A stretch of DNA of 64,000 bases from Rotaria socialis (Eukaryota > Rotifera > Eurotatoria > Philodinida > Philodinidae). The stretch covers positions 62,001 through 126,000 of the forward strand of contig CAJNYU010001127.1 of NCBI GenBank assembly GCA_905331475.1, given 5' to 3'. The notes beneath the pieces are model-generated. The model had not been told where the DNA came from, searched no databases, and saw nothing but the letters and a program-made list of their open reading frames with translations. Of the stretch, positions 36,845 through 48,384 are shown piece by piece. The position numbers were made by a program, and so were the translations under genes. The first letter of the stretch is position 1; every line of letters starts with the position of its first letter.

Positions 36845-37783
36845 ATGCTTTTGAAATTCGTACTTCAATGTTTATTTCTGCTTCCATATTTGAATTCGAT
36901 CAATACGCAAAATACAAATCCACCAGAAACTCACTGGGATTATCAACGAGAAGGACCTGATGCATGGCATCATTTATTTGATACATGTGAAGGTGAAGCT
37001 CAATCTCCGATAGATATTCGAACACCTCTTGTTAAATATGATTCAAGTCTTCCTCCACTTATTCTCAATGGCTATGCAACTAATATGTCTTCGTTTCTAT
37101 GGAATTTGACACACAATGGACACACAATTATTGCTTATCCGCCACCATTAGCTCGTTTATCAATGAGTGGAGGTGGCCTAATAGATACTTATTACCTAGT
37201 TCAATTTCATTTACATTGGGGATACAATGCATTTCAAGGTTCTGAACATACGATCAATGGACGAAAATATCCTCTGGAAATTCATTTCGTTCATCGTGCG
37301 CCATTCACAGGAGCGTTCGCTGTTCTTAGTATTATGTTTGATCGTCAACGCGATGATAATATACATCTAAACGGTTTATTATCAGCTGTAAATCGTACTG
37401 TCAATTCATCGATTGCCATTGAACAATCGATAGATTTATCTCGTATTCTACCTACATCTCCACCTCGCTTCTATCGATATAATGGCTCATTAACTACTCC
37501 GCCATGTACAGAAGGTGTTATTTGGACAGTGCTTGCACGAACCATACCTATTTCAGCATATCAACTTCGTGCGTTCGAGAGCAATATAATTCCGTTCAAT
37601 TTTCGACCTACTCAAAAATTGCATACACGTAAAGTTCTTGCCAATTTTCGACCGGATACTCATGAAGGTGGCGAAGAGGGAGAAAGTGAAGGTGGACACC
37701 ATTCATCAGCGTCTTCAAATCATCTTGAAATAGTGCAATTGATTCTTTTATGTTTTGCTTGTATCGCTCCTATTCTTCAATAA
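36845..37783 (+). CDS. alpha-carbonic anhydrase, secreted and probably GPI-anchored
   Basis: Catalyses CO2 + H2O to bicarbonate and a proton, here at the cell surface. It is a single 312-aa exon; the first ATG (36845) begins a signal peptide (MLLKFVLQCLFLLPYLNS, 1-18). The catalytic set is complete: zinc ligands H122 and H124 (QFHLHWG) and H147 (LEIHFVH), proton-shuttle H103 (NGH), gatekeeper T217 (SLTTPP), and Glu equivalents at 134 and 145. C48 and C221 (PPCTEG) match the disulfide of extracellular CAs such as CA IV. N-X-S/T sites suggest glycosylation. The tail has a Gly/Glu/His/Ser-rich spacer (about 275-292) and a final hydrophobic stretch (about 294-312, LEIVQLILLCFACIAPILQ) with no charged residue after it, the layout of a GPI signal. 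A single exon is unusual beside the multi-exon neighbours. Confidence 0.95.
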   Translation: MLLKFVLQCLFLLPYLNSINTQNTNPPETHWDYQREGPDAWHHLFDTCEGEAQSPIDIRTPLVKYDSSLPPLILNGYATNMSSFLWNLTHNGHTIIAYPPPLARLSMSGGGLIDTYYLVQFHLHWGYNAFQGSEHTINGRKYPLEIHFVHRAPFTGAFAVLSIMFDRQRDDNIHLNGLLSAVNRTVNSSIAIEQSIDLSRILPTSPPRFYRYNGSLTTPPCTEGVIWTVLARTIPISAYQLRAFESNIIPFNFRPTQKLHTRKVLANFRPDTHEGGEEGESEGGHHSSASSNHLEIVQLILLCFACIAPILQ

Positions 37784-38249
37784 CACTCACATACACTCTG
37801 AAAACAGCACGAAGTCTTTGATTTACTTTTTATGTTGATTAACAGATTTCGAATTACAATCTAAATAAATTTTAATTACACCTCGACGAGCAATATCTCC
37901 TAAGCTGCAATTTATCTTATTTTTCACTTAGTGCCTATTGGTTCTGTTTTTTTCTCAATTTAATTCTGAGTTTATAGAAATGTTGGTTTTCTTACTTCAT
38001 CTTTTTCTTAATAAAAAAAACAATACAATATCGGCATGTTTGCATATTTACTCGCAAAAAACATCCATTGCATACTAGAGCACAATTACTCATTTATATA
38101 TTTGTTCCTGAAATAGTGAAGTTCTATTTCATTAATAGATAGTCACAGCTCATATGCTGTTTGTGATAGAAACGAATATCATCATTGTTTCTTCATATCA
38201 ATGGTTTGTCAATAGATTTTGTGCTCATTTTTTTCAGCTATGTTTTTTT
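37784..38249. other. 3' flank of the carbonic anhydrase gene
   Basis: Contains the probable poly(A) signal and AT-rich DNA up to the next repeat element; nothing else seen. Confidence 0.4.
37864..37869 (+). terminator. poly(A) signal of the carbonic anhydrase gene
   Basis: AATAAA 81 nt after the stop codon. Confidence 0.6.
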
Positions 38250-38740
38250 AGGGAGCCGATTACTTGCACGCAGGACGGTTGCTCATCGGACAGTTGCTCG
38301 CGGACAGTTACTCGCTTGAACATTTGCTCGTGAGCGTGGGTCGTGGGTGTGTGTGTCGGTGTGAGGTTTATAGTGAGACATGATAAATACAACCACACCC
38401 ACATCTCACACTCCACACATCCTCCAGATATCGCTGATGCTGTGTCTGGTCGTCAGCCACCAAAACGAAGAAAAGGATCATCGAACGCGCGATTATATAA
38501 TTTAGTTCAAAATCCACATACAGACATGAAGGACCAATTGAAATATATCGGACGTTTGTTATCAATGTAGAGTCTCTTTTCTCTTGTATTTTGTTAATCA
38601 TTATTCTTATTGTTATTAATCAATATTTTCATGTCTTACTTACATGTTTGCTTCTAAATATTTTTGTAAGCAAGTGTCCTAGCGAGCAAGTGTCCTAGCG
38701 AGCAAGTGTCTGCGAGCAACTAACCTAGACCCGGTTTTTT
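38250..38740. mobile_element. element with inverted arrays of GGACAGTTGCTCGC-like repeats
   Basis: The left side (38266-38335) has three or four copies of a unit like GGACAGTTGCTCGC. The right side (38665-38725) has the same unit in reverse complement, GCGAGCAAGTGTCCTA, in tandem. The outermost bases are only weakly inverted (about 11 of 18) and no target duplication is clear, so the boundaries are approximate. Between the arrays is a 75-codon forward ORF (38343-38570). Its second half has a nuclear-signal-like PPKRRKGSSNARLYNL and follows a splice-acceptor-like CCTCCAG. It may be a remnant of the element's own protein. Inverted subterminal arrays are typical of transposase-binding regions of DNA transposons; the family is not recognised. 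Confidence 0.55.
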
Positions 38741-39106
38741 AAGTCATTCAATTAGAAAAATGTCCAGTTCGGATCTATTTTTAAACTTCATAGTTGCATT
38801 CATTCTTGAAATAGTACAATACAACTTACATAGATGCATATTAGTTCTGAACTTAAATTATTTAAAACTTTTCTTTGTTTCAGAATTTACATCGTGATGA
38901 ACGAGAATAAAACGCCGAAAAGTCGAAAAGAAGATATCGAAGAGTGTTCTCATTAGCTTTTACTTCAAGATTTTTTGCTTACCCAATTTTCTCATCTAAG
39001 TAAGTTTTACTGGAACGTTGAGTTAAAATTTCAAATTCTTCTTATGTCTCAGTTCCGTGTGAAACGAAACATTAAATAACCAATTTTTTTATAGATACTC
39101 ATTAAA
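38741..39106 (+). other. possible 5' exons of the small gene at 39107
   Basis: TTTGTTTCAG (38873-38882) looks like an acceptor, CTAAGTAAGT (about 38997-39006) a donor, and TTTTTTTATAG (about 39084-39094) the next acceptor. The exon they would define (38883-38998) has an in-frame stop before the next exon, so it could only be 5' UTR; it holds a short upstream ORF. Confidence 0.25.
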
Positions 39107-39460
39107 ATGTCGAAAAACGTATATTCAACATTTATATTTTTTCCCGATCTATACATGTTTACAGGTGCGTTCTAGCATGAATGTTTCAAAAGAATATATT
39201 CCAATCAATTACTTTTTATAAATCGATTCATTCTCCTTCAATATTTAGGAGTTGATGATACTCGAAATGAATTGAAACATCAGCTATTTTTCACAAAACT
39301 GGATAGAGTGATTATGAATCAGCTTTATCTCTTTGCAAAAAAGACATCAGCGTGTAATTATTTTATTTCTTTATTTCTGCATGTATTTGTACAAAGTTCT
39401 CGTGTGAAAGGTTATTTACTTTTATTACACACTGTATATACATCAGACGAATGTCATTGA
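39107..39460 (+). CDS. tentative small two-exon gene, unknown product
   Basis: Exon 39107-39164 (19 codons plus 1 nt) ends in ACAG|GTGCGT, and exon 39249-39460 starts after ATTTAG. They join in phase into 89 aa, beginning MSKNVYSTFIFFPDLYMF and ending TSDECH. The product is rich in Leu, Phe and Tyr with a moderately hydrophobic middle (CNYFISLFLHVFVQSS) that could be a membrane segment. I do not recognise it. Support is limited to the phase-consistent splice and plausible upstream splice sites. It could equally be a chance arrangement in AT-rich DNA. Confidence 0.3.
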
Positions 39461-42400
39461 ATATATCTATAACAACAATATTTTGTCTGACCAACTTGTA
39501 TGTAAATTTTCGATAAAATATGAAACAATCACTCAACTAAAAGCATTAGTTTTATGCTGATAGGAATCCTTGGTATATTGATTGATTTATGTAAAGCACT
39601 TAGGGTGAAACTACTCGAACCAAAAAAAGAATCAATAAATAGAATCATTTGAATTGAATCAAGCGCCGGCAAATGTCGTCTAACAAAAACTGATTTGATA
39701 AATTGAATGATGTGAAATATTTTAATGCGACGCAAGAACGTTATTTATTGGAATAGAGATCTTTTTTGAACTTTTACAATTTCAAACGTCCAGTACTTGA
39801 ATATATCGAAAGATTAATCCTTTAATCCAGACTAGTTGCAGTTACATTTTCGAAATATCATTTCCTAGCTTGACAAAATAAAAAAACGCATTTATTGTAT
39901 ACAATATTCGCACTCATCTAGTTTTTCATGATAAGATTAACTTATATTGTCTCAATGTTCAAAATAAATGACTATGGTAAAAATAGCATCATCATTTGAT
40001 TCGATTGTTTTCAGAGATTAGTATACAAGATTAGTTTTTTTATGAAAACACTATTGAAATGATATTTTTAGCTTTGCATTTTGTTGGTTCAATTTCATTG
40101 GGAAAATTCTTTTCTATTTTGCATAATTTCCTATACAAAGTACATGTCCTAGCAATGTATGTGTAGTGTTCTGCCAATTGAGCGTCTAATGTTAGATAAA
40201 AGATAGAATAGATCGAGTCTGCCACACTATTTAGACATGCAGTGCTCGAGTATTCTAAGCGCTTCAATAAAATACGAAAATGACTGAATTCTTCTTATGG
40301 TCGTTATTTAAAAACTTCTGAATAGTCACCTGACTTTGATTTCTGTAATTACATGATCATAAAGACAGGTTAATATGTTAACGATGATTATTTCAACTGT
40401 CGACAAGAAAATTTTAACAAGCAACTGAAACGGCTGAATATTTGCGAGACAAAAGCTAATGTTTATGAGTTTTCAAGTTGAAAAAAAATACAGTATATGA
40501 TAGTTATATTACAATCGCACGTTGCAGGTTTGACGAAGATGTATTCCTATGCTTCTGTGAATTTCTACATACATTTTCGTATATCTTCTTAACCGATGAT
40601 GTATCGTTTTAACTGTGTATAGAATCCCAGCTATTATGATTCATAGATAACTGTAGCAACTTTTGTGTCGACTGTTTTTCAAGATTGTTTTGCTATTTAT
40701 GGTTTAATGAAGCTACTGTTAAACAACTGTTGATTTGTGTCCTCTATATTTTTCTTGCAATTATTATCTACATCTATCTTAGAACTCGACAATCGAATTA
40801 GCTTGGCAATAACTTGACTACTTTTCAGTACTGAATTATCTAGGAGTTATTACCAGAAGAGTCTCGTTTAACAGATCTTAATAATCAAAAATGAATAAAA
40901 CATAATCTTTTTACATTTTGCTTTTCAACATGAAAATGCTTTCCACTCGAATCTAGCTGAACTTTCACTGTTTGCTAAATGTTTATATGCCAGAAACGAT
41001 TCCATCATGGTTGAACGGTTCAACCATGATGGTTGAAGCTATTTAACTACAATAAAAAGACTTCAGTATATTACATCTCTGAAAATTGGAAATTGAAATG
41101 ATAGGAAACATGTTTAATCTTTATAATGGATTCAAATTTCGTAAAGAATAAAACATATTTGGTTTTACAAAGCATATGAAGTATTATAATGAACATCTTT
41201 CTAAAAATAACGACTATTTTCTGTCATCTTCCTAAATATTCGTGGAATCAAGGTAAAAGTATATCATCATTCGTATTAAATTTTGCTGTTCAATCGAAAT
41301 GAGTTGAGACTCGAAGTAATAGTAGTATACAGTTTTTCTTGGCAATAGAAATTTCATTGAAGAGTTTTTTTTTCATGTTCTAGTTTTTAAATAAGTCATT
41401 CTGTCTATTTCTATAGCTAACATAGAAAATTCAAGTACGGAAATAATTATAATTTGAAGCTTCTGAAAAAATTTGTCAGAAGAGATAATGTATTTTTCTA
41501 CTTAGTTCTAGTGTTTGTACTATGATAGACATATTGTATCATTTATTTTTCTATTCAGTTATATAAAGAAAATTAATTATAATTACTTAGTAATAAAAAT
41601 TCAACACAGATTTTTACTATAGAGAATTTTTTATTTTCTTCTCCCCTAAATATAATTTTGCTAGCAAGTATTTAGATATTACTCTATAATAAATTCAAAT
41701 CATGCTAAAATATTGGTATAATTGTTTTCGAAGTATTCAATAATTTTTGATAGGAAAAAAATTGTTCTATTAAACACTAATGAATAATAGCTTGGATTAT
41801 AAATAGAAAATAGTTTTATAATATATAAGATCGATTTAATAGCTTACAACTTTTATCCGTTTATCATGACTATCACACTATAAAATATTGATACAATTTT
41901 AGATGAACTACATATATATACGTATATATGGGGCACTGCTTCCTTTTAAAAATGAACTCTATTGATGATGAAATCGTTCTAAACTATTTATAACACACAG
42001 AATATTAGTTGAACAGAACTATGTAGACAATTATCGTTTTCTACCGAAGAAATCAAGAAACAATTTTATATATATATATTCATTTTTTCGATAAAAAAAC
42101 AGAATTCGATAAATAAAATACGTCAATGGGACCATGTTGCAACAGTTAAGATATAAATCCTCTAACATTATAATCGTTACCGATTCATAATAATAGTTTA
42201 TTAGTAGAAATAATTTATTCAGTTTTTTCTTCATTCGTTGTTTAGTTTAGAGTTCAATAAATATAAAAAATAATATATTCAGTTTCTATTTTTAACGATC
42301 TCTTGAAATTCAAATAGATTATAATTATATACAAATAATAGAATTAAAACAAAACAAAATAATAAAAGCTACTGCGTAATTCTTGTTCGATACATTCATA

Positions 42401-43104
42401 GCAAAATTAAAGCGATCAGATGTGTAAGAAGATTTCTTACATAGCATTGAAAAATAATTCAGCTTTTCATTGCAAACAACAGCAAAAAAAAGAAGTTATG
42501 ATCATATTTGATATTCTTGATAACAAAAACAGACCGGATAACTTATTTATTTCACTTTGATCTTTCGTTTTATCTGCATTGGATTAGATTACTTCTATAT
42601 TTTTTTTTGTAGGCGTTTATTTGATAGCACCTTCGTAATTAGAACTAACAAAGCATATGTGTTATTGTCTCATACATTATTCATCTGTCTTTCTTTTTCT
42701 CTTCCATCTGTTCACTTGCAAATGTGAATAGTGAAGAAAAAGTTGACATTTATCTAAGATATGCTGCTTTGAAGTGAGCCAAGTACTTTAAAAACGAAAA
42801 TTAATGCGAAAAACACATGTTTATTCCCAAATTTTTTTGTCATTGTTCGAAATCTATCGTCGGTATTGTAGAAAATGATGTCAAAACTACTGAAAAGTGA
42901 CACAAATGATATTAATTTAACAAACAAAAACAAAATGTTAATTGGAATCATTCGATCCAATTATAATTAAATGAATCTGGGAAACATAATGTGTTCTTTT
43001 TTTTAAATATAAATTGACGTTCAATTTTGAATCGTTGTCACCACATTAAATAGATACAAAAAGAATATTTTTCTTCGCTATATACAAACACCAAAACTCG
43101 ATAC
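39461..43104. other. AT-rich intergenic DNA
   Basis: No supported gene. A short perfect palindrome at 41002-41032 is listed separately. The last few hundred bases should be the 3' UTR of the IP3 3-kinase gene. Confidence 0.45.
41002..41032. repeat. perfect 15-bp palindrome with a 1-nt centre
   Basis: CCATCATGGTTGAAC, one G, then its exact reverse complement. It is isolated in intergenic DNA and no function is implied. Confidence 0.85.
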
Positions 43105-44995
43105 TTAGTTCGAAGTTAAATTTAATTTCATGTCATTAATTATTTCTTTAAAAATTAAAATTAAGTTATCTAGACCAATAAGATAACCATCTTCATGTGT
43201 ACCACGTATCCATGGTTGCGTATGTGTTAGATGAATATTGTCAGGTAATAATATAGTTTTACCGAAATCAATCATCCATACCGATGCTCGATTTGCATCA
43301 TGAATAAATAATAAAGATGAACCAATAATCTTTTAATTTAAAATATTCTGTATTGTATTAAAAAATTGACAATAATCAAAACAAACCTCATGAGTTTGAA
43401 AGAACTTTGATTGAAGGCATATTGAACGTAATTCAATAAGACGATTGAGATATTGAACCTAAAAATGATGAACTAGACTAAAGTGATTTTTAATAAATAA
43501 AAATGTTATTTACAGCACGTGGTACTGAATTAGCAATAAATTCTATTATATGTTGTTGTACATCATCTCGTTTTTTAATTCTTTGAAATTCTTTCGACAT
43601 TAAACCACGAGATTTCTATGTGTTAAATTAATCATGATCAGAATGAAAAAAGTATCTGCCACCTTTACTTTGATAGCTTCAATACGAAAGCCTAGTTCTT
43701 CAGTTGAACTCAAACTTTCACGCCACATCATGTAACGTGGCTTGAGAATTTTTTTTTCTTCATTTTCTTTTTCTGTTGCTGCTGTTGAATCAATAGCAAT
43801 CATTTTCTCATATAGATCCTACAAAAATAAAACCAATGGACACATAACAAAAAAAGACTTTTCTTTTATACAGCTCTGGGTTCTGGATCACGTTCTGATG
43901 TATCAAGATCTTCTTCTAAATAAGTTCGTACACCTATTTTACAATCCATTATACATGGTTCTTTGAATGAAGCTAATAAATCTTCCATTTCAATATAATC
44001 TTAAAATAAAATATGTCAATTATTATTTTGTTTATTTATTTTTCAATTCTTTCTTACGTTTTCCTTCTTCATCTGCCACAGTTCCGTTGTATTTTGGAAC
44101 AAAATCTTTTAGTAAATCATTTTGAAGTAATTCACAACAACGTCGTTCTTTTTCTGATAAAGCTTTTAGAACATAGCCTTCGTGAAGACCTTCTTTGAAT
44201 GTTCCTTTAGAACAAAGATAATTAATTGCTCACATGAAGAAGCAAAATAAACATGATATTACCTGGATGACCAACTAATTGTATCCATTCATATTGTCCT
44301 TGTTTGGTTCGAGTAAATTTAAGTAAAGCAGTAACAACTTTTGTAAACGTCTTCCAACTCGGAGTACTCTAGAGAATTAATGTGAACTCAATATCAACAA
44401 AAGGAGATTTTTTTATTTTGTCAATTACTATTCGAACTCGTTCTTCAAAACATATTGGATCAATCGGTGATACTGCAGCAGATCTCAAATCATCACTATT
44501 CAATCCTTGCCAAATACCAAGTAAAGTAGTTTTCAACGATTTACCATTTCTTGTAGGAGAAGGACTTGGTGACATTTGAAATTGATTATGTCGTGGTACA
44601 GCTAAATATTCTTTTGATGTTTCTGATATAGATGATGTCATGGTTGGATTATTATTATTATCTAATATTAAATCCAAACGACTGGGTCGACGTTGAATTT
44701 TATTATCTGTTATTACTATTGGTGATGATTGAGTACCAGCATCACGTAGAATTTTGGGTTTAATTAAAGTAGATCGTCGAGAAGTACAATTGGAACTGGA
44801 TGAAAGACTAGATCTTGAGTTAGTTGAAGGAGAACGCGAACGAGATGATGATATAGATTCATCTGTTGTTGAAAGAGTATGCATTTTATTGGCAACTGAA
44901 GCTGTCGCTGTAACAGAAGGTACACTAAGTTGTATTGCTGCATCGAAAAGCGCATTTCTAATTGAATGACAATTTTTATTATCGGAAGAATACAT
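43105..44995 (-). CDS. ITPK: inositol-1,4,5-trisphosphate 3-kinase
   Basis: Phosphorylates Ins(1,4,5)P3 to Ins(1,3,4,5)P4, ending the calcium-release signal and producing a second messenger. Eight exons in phase (44429-44995, 44263-44368, 44058-44204, 43872-43999, 43669-43818, 43514-43615, 43387-43458, 43105-43329) give 498 aa. Residues 1-189 are a Ser/Thr/Asn-rich, probably disordered region. [19 protein letters not shown] (about 193-211), a basic amphipathic stretch, sits where the calmodulin-binding segment lies in known IP3 3-kinases. The catalytic domain follows: [18 protein letters not shown] (288-296, PxxxDxKxG), [17 protein letters not shown] (428-435), IDFGKT (444-449), [11 protein letters not shown]. 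The first intron is only 58 nt. The start is the ATG just after a TTTTCAG acceptor, so a 5' UTR intron is likely. IP3 3-kinase fits better than IP6 kinase or IPMK because of WIQLVGH and the calmodulin-like segment. Confidence 0.93.
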
Positions 44996-47364
44996 TATTA
45001 ATCTGAAAAATGAAAATAACAAGAGCATTATAATAGTTTTTATTGCGGATAAAAACACCTGCACGAAAATCAAACCTGATTGAAAGTTGTCTGTTGTGCT
45101 TCGTGGTGAAGACAAACAAAGCACTACACAATATAAAACGCCAACGCTTTGTATATTTTCTCTTCTTTTTTCTTCTCTTGTCTATTTCGTTGCACACATG
45201 TATATATATATATTATACGCACAGCCATTCGATTCACGAATGAGTGAAAGAATGAATGACTCTCCACTCTTCCTATTCTATTTCGTTTTTTTTCCTGACT
45301 CGCGAACTATACTTGTATAAAATAACTATAGTTACAAACTCAACGCTGTTTTTTCGTGATTCACAATTTCGCATATTTTAATCGTTTTTCTAAGATTCTT
45401 TTTCCTTGTTCTTTTCATATTTGTAATGTTAAAGCAGCAGCTGTATGCGACTAATAATGATCGTAATAGGAATGAGTATCCTTCAACGAATACATGAAAC
45501 AAAACAAAAAAAGTAGCCAAATGATAAAGTTGAAAAATTGAATATATTATTTCTTTTGCAGAAGAAAATGGCCTATACGTTGTTGAAGCTACTATAAGCT
45601 TAGCATTACTTCGAGTATGACTTCTAAATATCACGGGAAAAAAACGTCAACGATAATGAAAAATTTTCATTTATAAAAACGAATATTATTGTATGTTTTT
45701 TCATGAAATCAGTATCAAAAAGCCATTTTGTTTTCGATGAATGTCATAAAATATAATTTAGTATGTTATTTGACATGAAATAAACAGAATATTTCGTGTA
45801 ATCTGTAAGTAAATCGATAGGTAATAAATTCAAAGAAACTTTACTTGTCTTTTCTCCTTATGTCGATTTATTTAAAATAGTTAAGCATTATACTAGTATT
45901 CGAGTGCTGAGAAAAAAAATCGTCTGAGGTTTGCTTCTCATCACTAATGTGAAAAGAATGCTTTTCTGTGCCTGCGTCAATATTCTTTTTTTTCTGAAAA
46001 CATTACTTCTCTTATAATGTGTCAGTATCTACACATAGATGGGAGGCAAATTACTGAAACATTGATAGTATTTTTTTAGCAAACAGTCATAACTGTTTCA
46101 ATTGCTTGATAAGAGAGAACAGAAGACTTTAGCCTGACGTCATTGACTATTATTTCATTGACAAATACACATATATAAGTATTCATGACTTTAAATGATT
46201 ATTTTAGTTTAAAAAAAAATTTTAATCTGGTCAAATATATTTTAAACTAAAATAGTATACAACTTAAGTCTCGTATCATTTTTAATTGATGTACTAAAAT
46301 TAAAAAACTTTGATTCTATAGGATTATTTAACTATATAGCAGAATCTACGATGCTACATATACAAATACAAATAAATCAATGTTTTTTTCGTACAACAAT
46401 ATACTTGAATATTGAAAAATAATTAGCATACGATCAGAAGTAATGCAATCTTAGAATCGTAAGGTTTGTATTAAAAAAAGTAACGATTTCTTCATAGAAA
46501 TGAATAGACTCTATAAATATAACTGACTTACGTAAATATAAAATATTGTGAGGATTCTAAGAATGTTTAAATCTCTCGTCTATTATATTATATTATAGTA
46601 TGAATTATTGATAGCTAAAGCTAAAATTTGTTTATTGAAGTAAAAATACTATTTCATGTTTTCTTTATTCTGATGTATAGATCAATACTATGTTATACAT
46701 ATAAACTAATATGCCATTTGGTCTTTTGTAGGACTAAACAGTGCCATCTAAAATCGAGGCATCGTTCATTTTGTGGTAAAAGTAGTTCATTGCTGTAGAC
46801 TCAAGAGAAAAATACTTTCAAGAAACACAAAACAGTTGCCATTGCGTACGTTGTTTTCACAAGCACAAGGCAAAATTTTATACTGATAACGATCAGTAAC
46901 CTTAAATCTTCAAGGAAATTATAGCTATTTGAATAGAAATTTATCTACAGACATGGTGCATAATTGCTGGATGGTGTTTTTCTATTCTTTCATTTTATTT
47001 CTTGTTAATATGCATGAAGTGATATGGTGTGAAACAATTCTACATAAATAGGAATATTTTTCTCAATTGATTGGATCTGCTAAACGATTATTGATCATTG
47101 TCGTATCGATAGAATTGTACAGAATACTTGATCACCAAAATTTTATTTTAACGAGTATCGCCTATTTCCATACTTAATCGTATTCGTTGAAGTTAAGATT
47201 AAGCGGTGGCCCTCGCATTTACCTAAAGACTAAGCGTGATTATTATATAAACTTTTCTTTTCGATATAATATTGAGTATGTTCAAAGTTCACTCTCAGAT
47301 TGAATTCAATCTCATTCTGTGTCCTGGCACATCTTATAATTAGAAAAAAGTCTTCTATTTAGAC
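44996..47364. other. intergenic DNA upstream of the IP3 3-kinase gene
   Basis: The first few hundred bases should include its promoter and a 5' UTR exon. Otherwise AT-rich, with a small inverted repeat (ATTTTAGTTTAAAA and its complement, about 46202-46253). No supported gene. Confidence 0.4.
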
Positions 47365-47801
47365 CAGAGACCGAAACGAATGGCAAAAATGCCATTCGAT
47401 TCGATTCGAGTTTTTAGGACCTTGATTCGGATTCGATTCGGCTTTTTTCGTTTTTCAAAATTGTAATTCGATTCGACTCAAATTGGGTTTCTAAAACATG
47501 GTATTCACTATTACATAGTATTGTTGTTTTCGGACTGTCATCTTCTTCGAATGAGAATAGCCTGTTGATCTTCTATAGAAAAATGTTGAATAAATATAAT
47601 TTATCAAAATATATACATAAGAATTATTCATTTTTTTCAAGAAAGAACACATAAAATATAAATTAATGAACACATCTAAGTAGACTAATTAAATAAGTTT
47701 ATTTTCTATAGAACGAAGAAAAATAATGTCATTTACTGTATAAGGATCTATATTTACAGTTGACCGTAGCCATACTTAATAAATAAAGAGGTTGATATCA
47801 A

Positions 47802-48098
47802 GACCCCTATCTCACTGGAAATGTGAATACAGTTAAAGTCTTATTAAGTAATCTAATTGATACGTTAAAAGTTAAAATCACCTCTAAAATATTACTTAAC
47901 TCTTAATCCACGAGTCACATGGCTTAGGGGTCAAACACACTAGAAAAAGTAAAACTGAACTAAGCAACGTGATTGGTTAATTCACATTTAAATCATCTTT
48001 TAGAAGCGATTTAGTGGTTAATGCGGTTTTATTTTTTCTAGTGTTTGACCCCTTAATTCAACTGTAATGTTAATTTACTTCTCAGTGTGATTGGGGCC
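47802..48098. mobile_element. nested inverted-repeat element inside the hAT element
   Basis: The ends GACCCCTATCTCACTG and CAGTGTGATTGGGGCC are imperfect inverted repeats that continue inward at lower similarity (TACAGTT on both sides). The target duplication is unclear. Boundaries are approximate. Confidence 0.45.
47926..48053. mobile_element. nested 128-bp MITE, PIF/Harbinger-like
   Basis: TIRs AGGGGTCAAACAC and GTGTTTGACCCCT are perfect and extend to CTAGAAAAA/TTTTTCTAG with a 2-bp offset. If the element is taken to start at GGGGTC, both sides are flanked by TTA, the 3-bp duplication usual for PIF/Harbinger. There is no ORF. Confidence 0.65.
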
Positions 48099-48384
48099 TA
48101 AATTGACTAACGAAAAAAGAAAGATGGAACGCTCCTTGTAAGTGAACATTTCTTATACCAATCAAAATGCACTTGACCATGATAACGATATGAACAGAAC
48201 AAGGATGACCATTAAATAAGGACGACTGACAGAAACAAAGAAAGATAAACAGTGGACGTCCTTCTTCATGCGTCATCTCTTATACTAGTCAACTGCCCTC
48301 GACCATAATATCAAAACCAAGAAAATGATTTTGAATAGTCGAATGAAATTGAAAAAAAATGAATCGATTCGATTTCGGTCTCTG

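Larger units (their letters stand above)
47365..48384. mobile_element. hAT-type non-autonomous element
   Basis: Termini CAGAGACCGAAA...TTTCGGTCTCTG are inverted repeats that begin CAGAG, the start typical of hAT elements. They are flanked by ATTTAGAC (47357-47364) and ATTCAGAC (48385-48392), an 8-bp duplication with one mismatch, the hAT length. Just inside both ends are GATTCGATTCG-like stretches. The 1,020 bp has no transposase ORF. Smaller inverted-repeat elements sit inside (47802-48098 and 47926-48053), and an imperfect direct repeat of about 60 bp recurs near 48130 and 48257. Confidence 0.75.

Noticed and set aside
44996..45124. Longer N-terminus for the IP3 3-kinase (from 45124)
   Set aside because: A TTTTCAG acceptor just before the ATG at 44995 indicates that the upstream open frame is intron.
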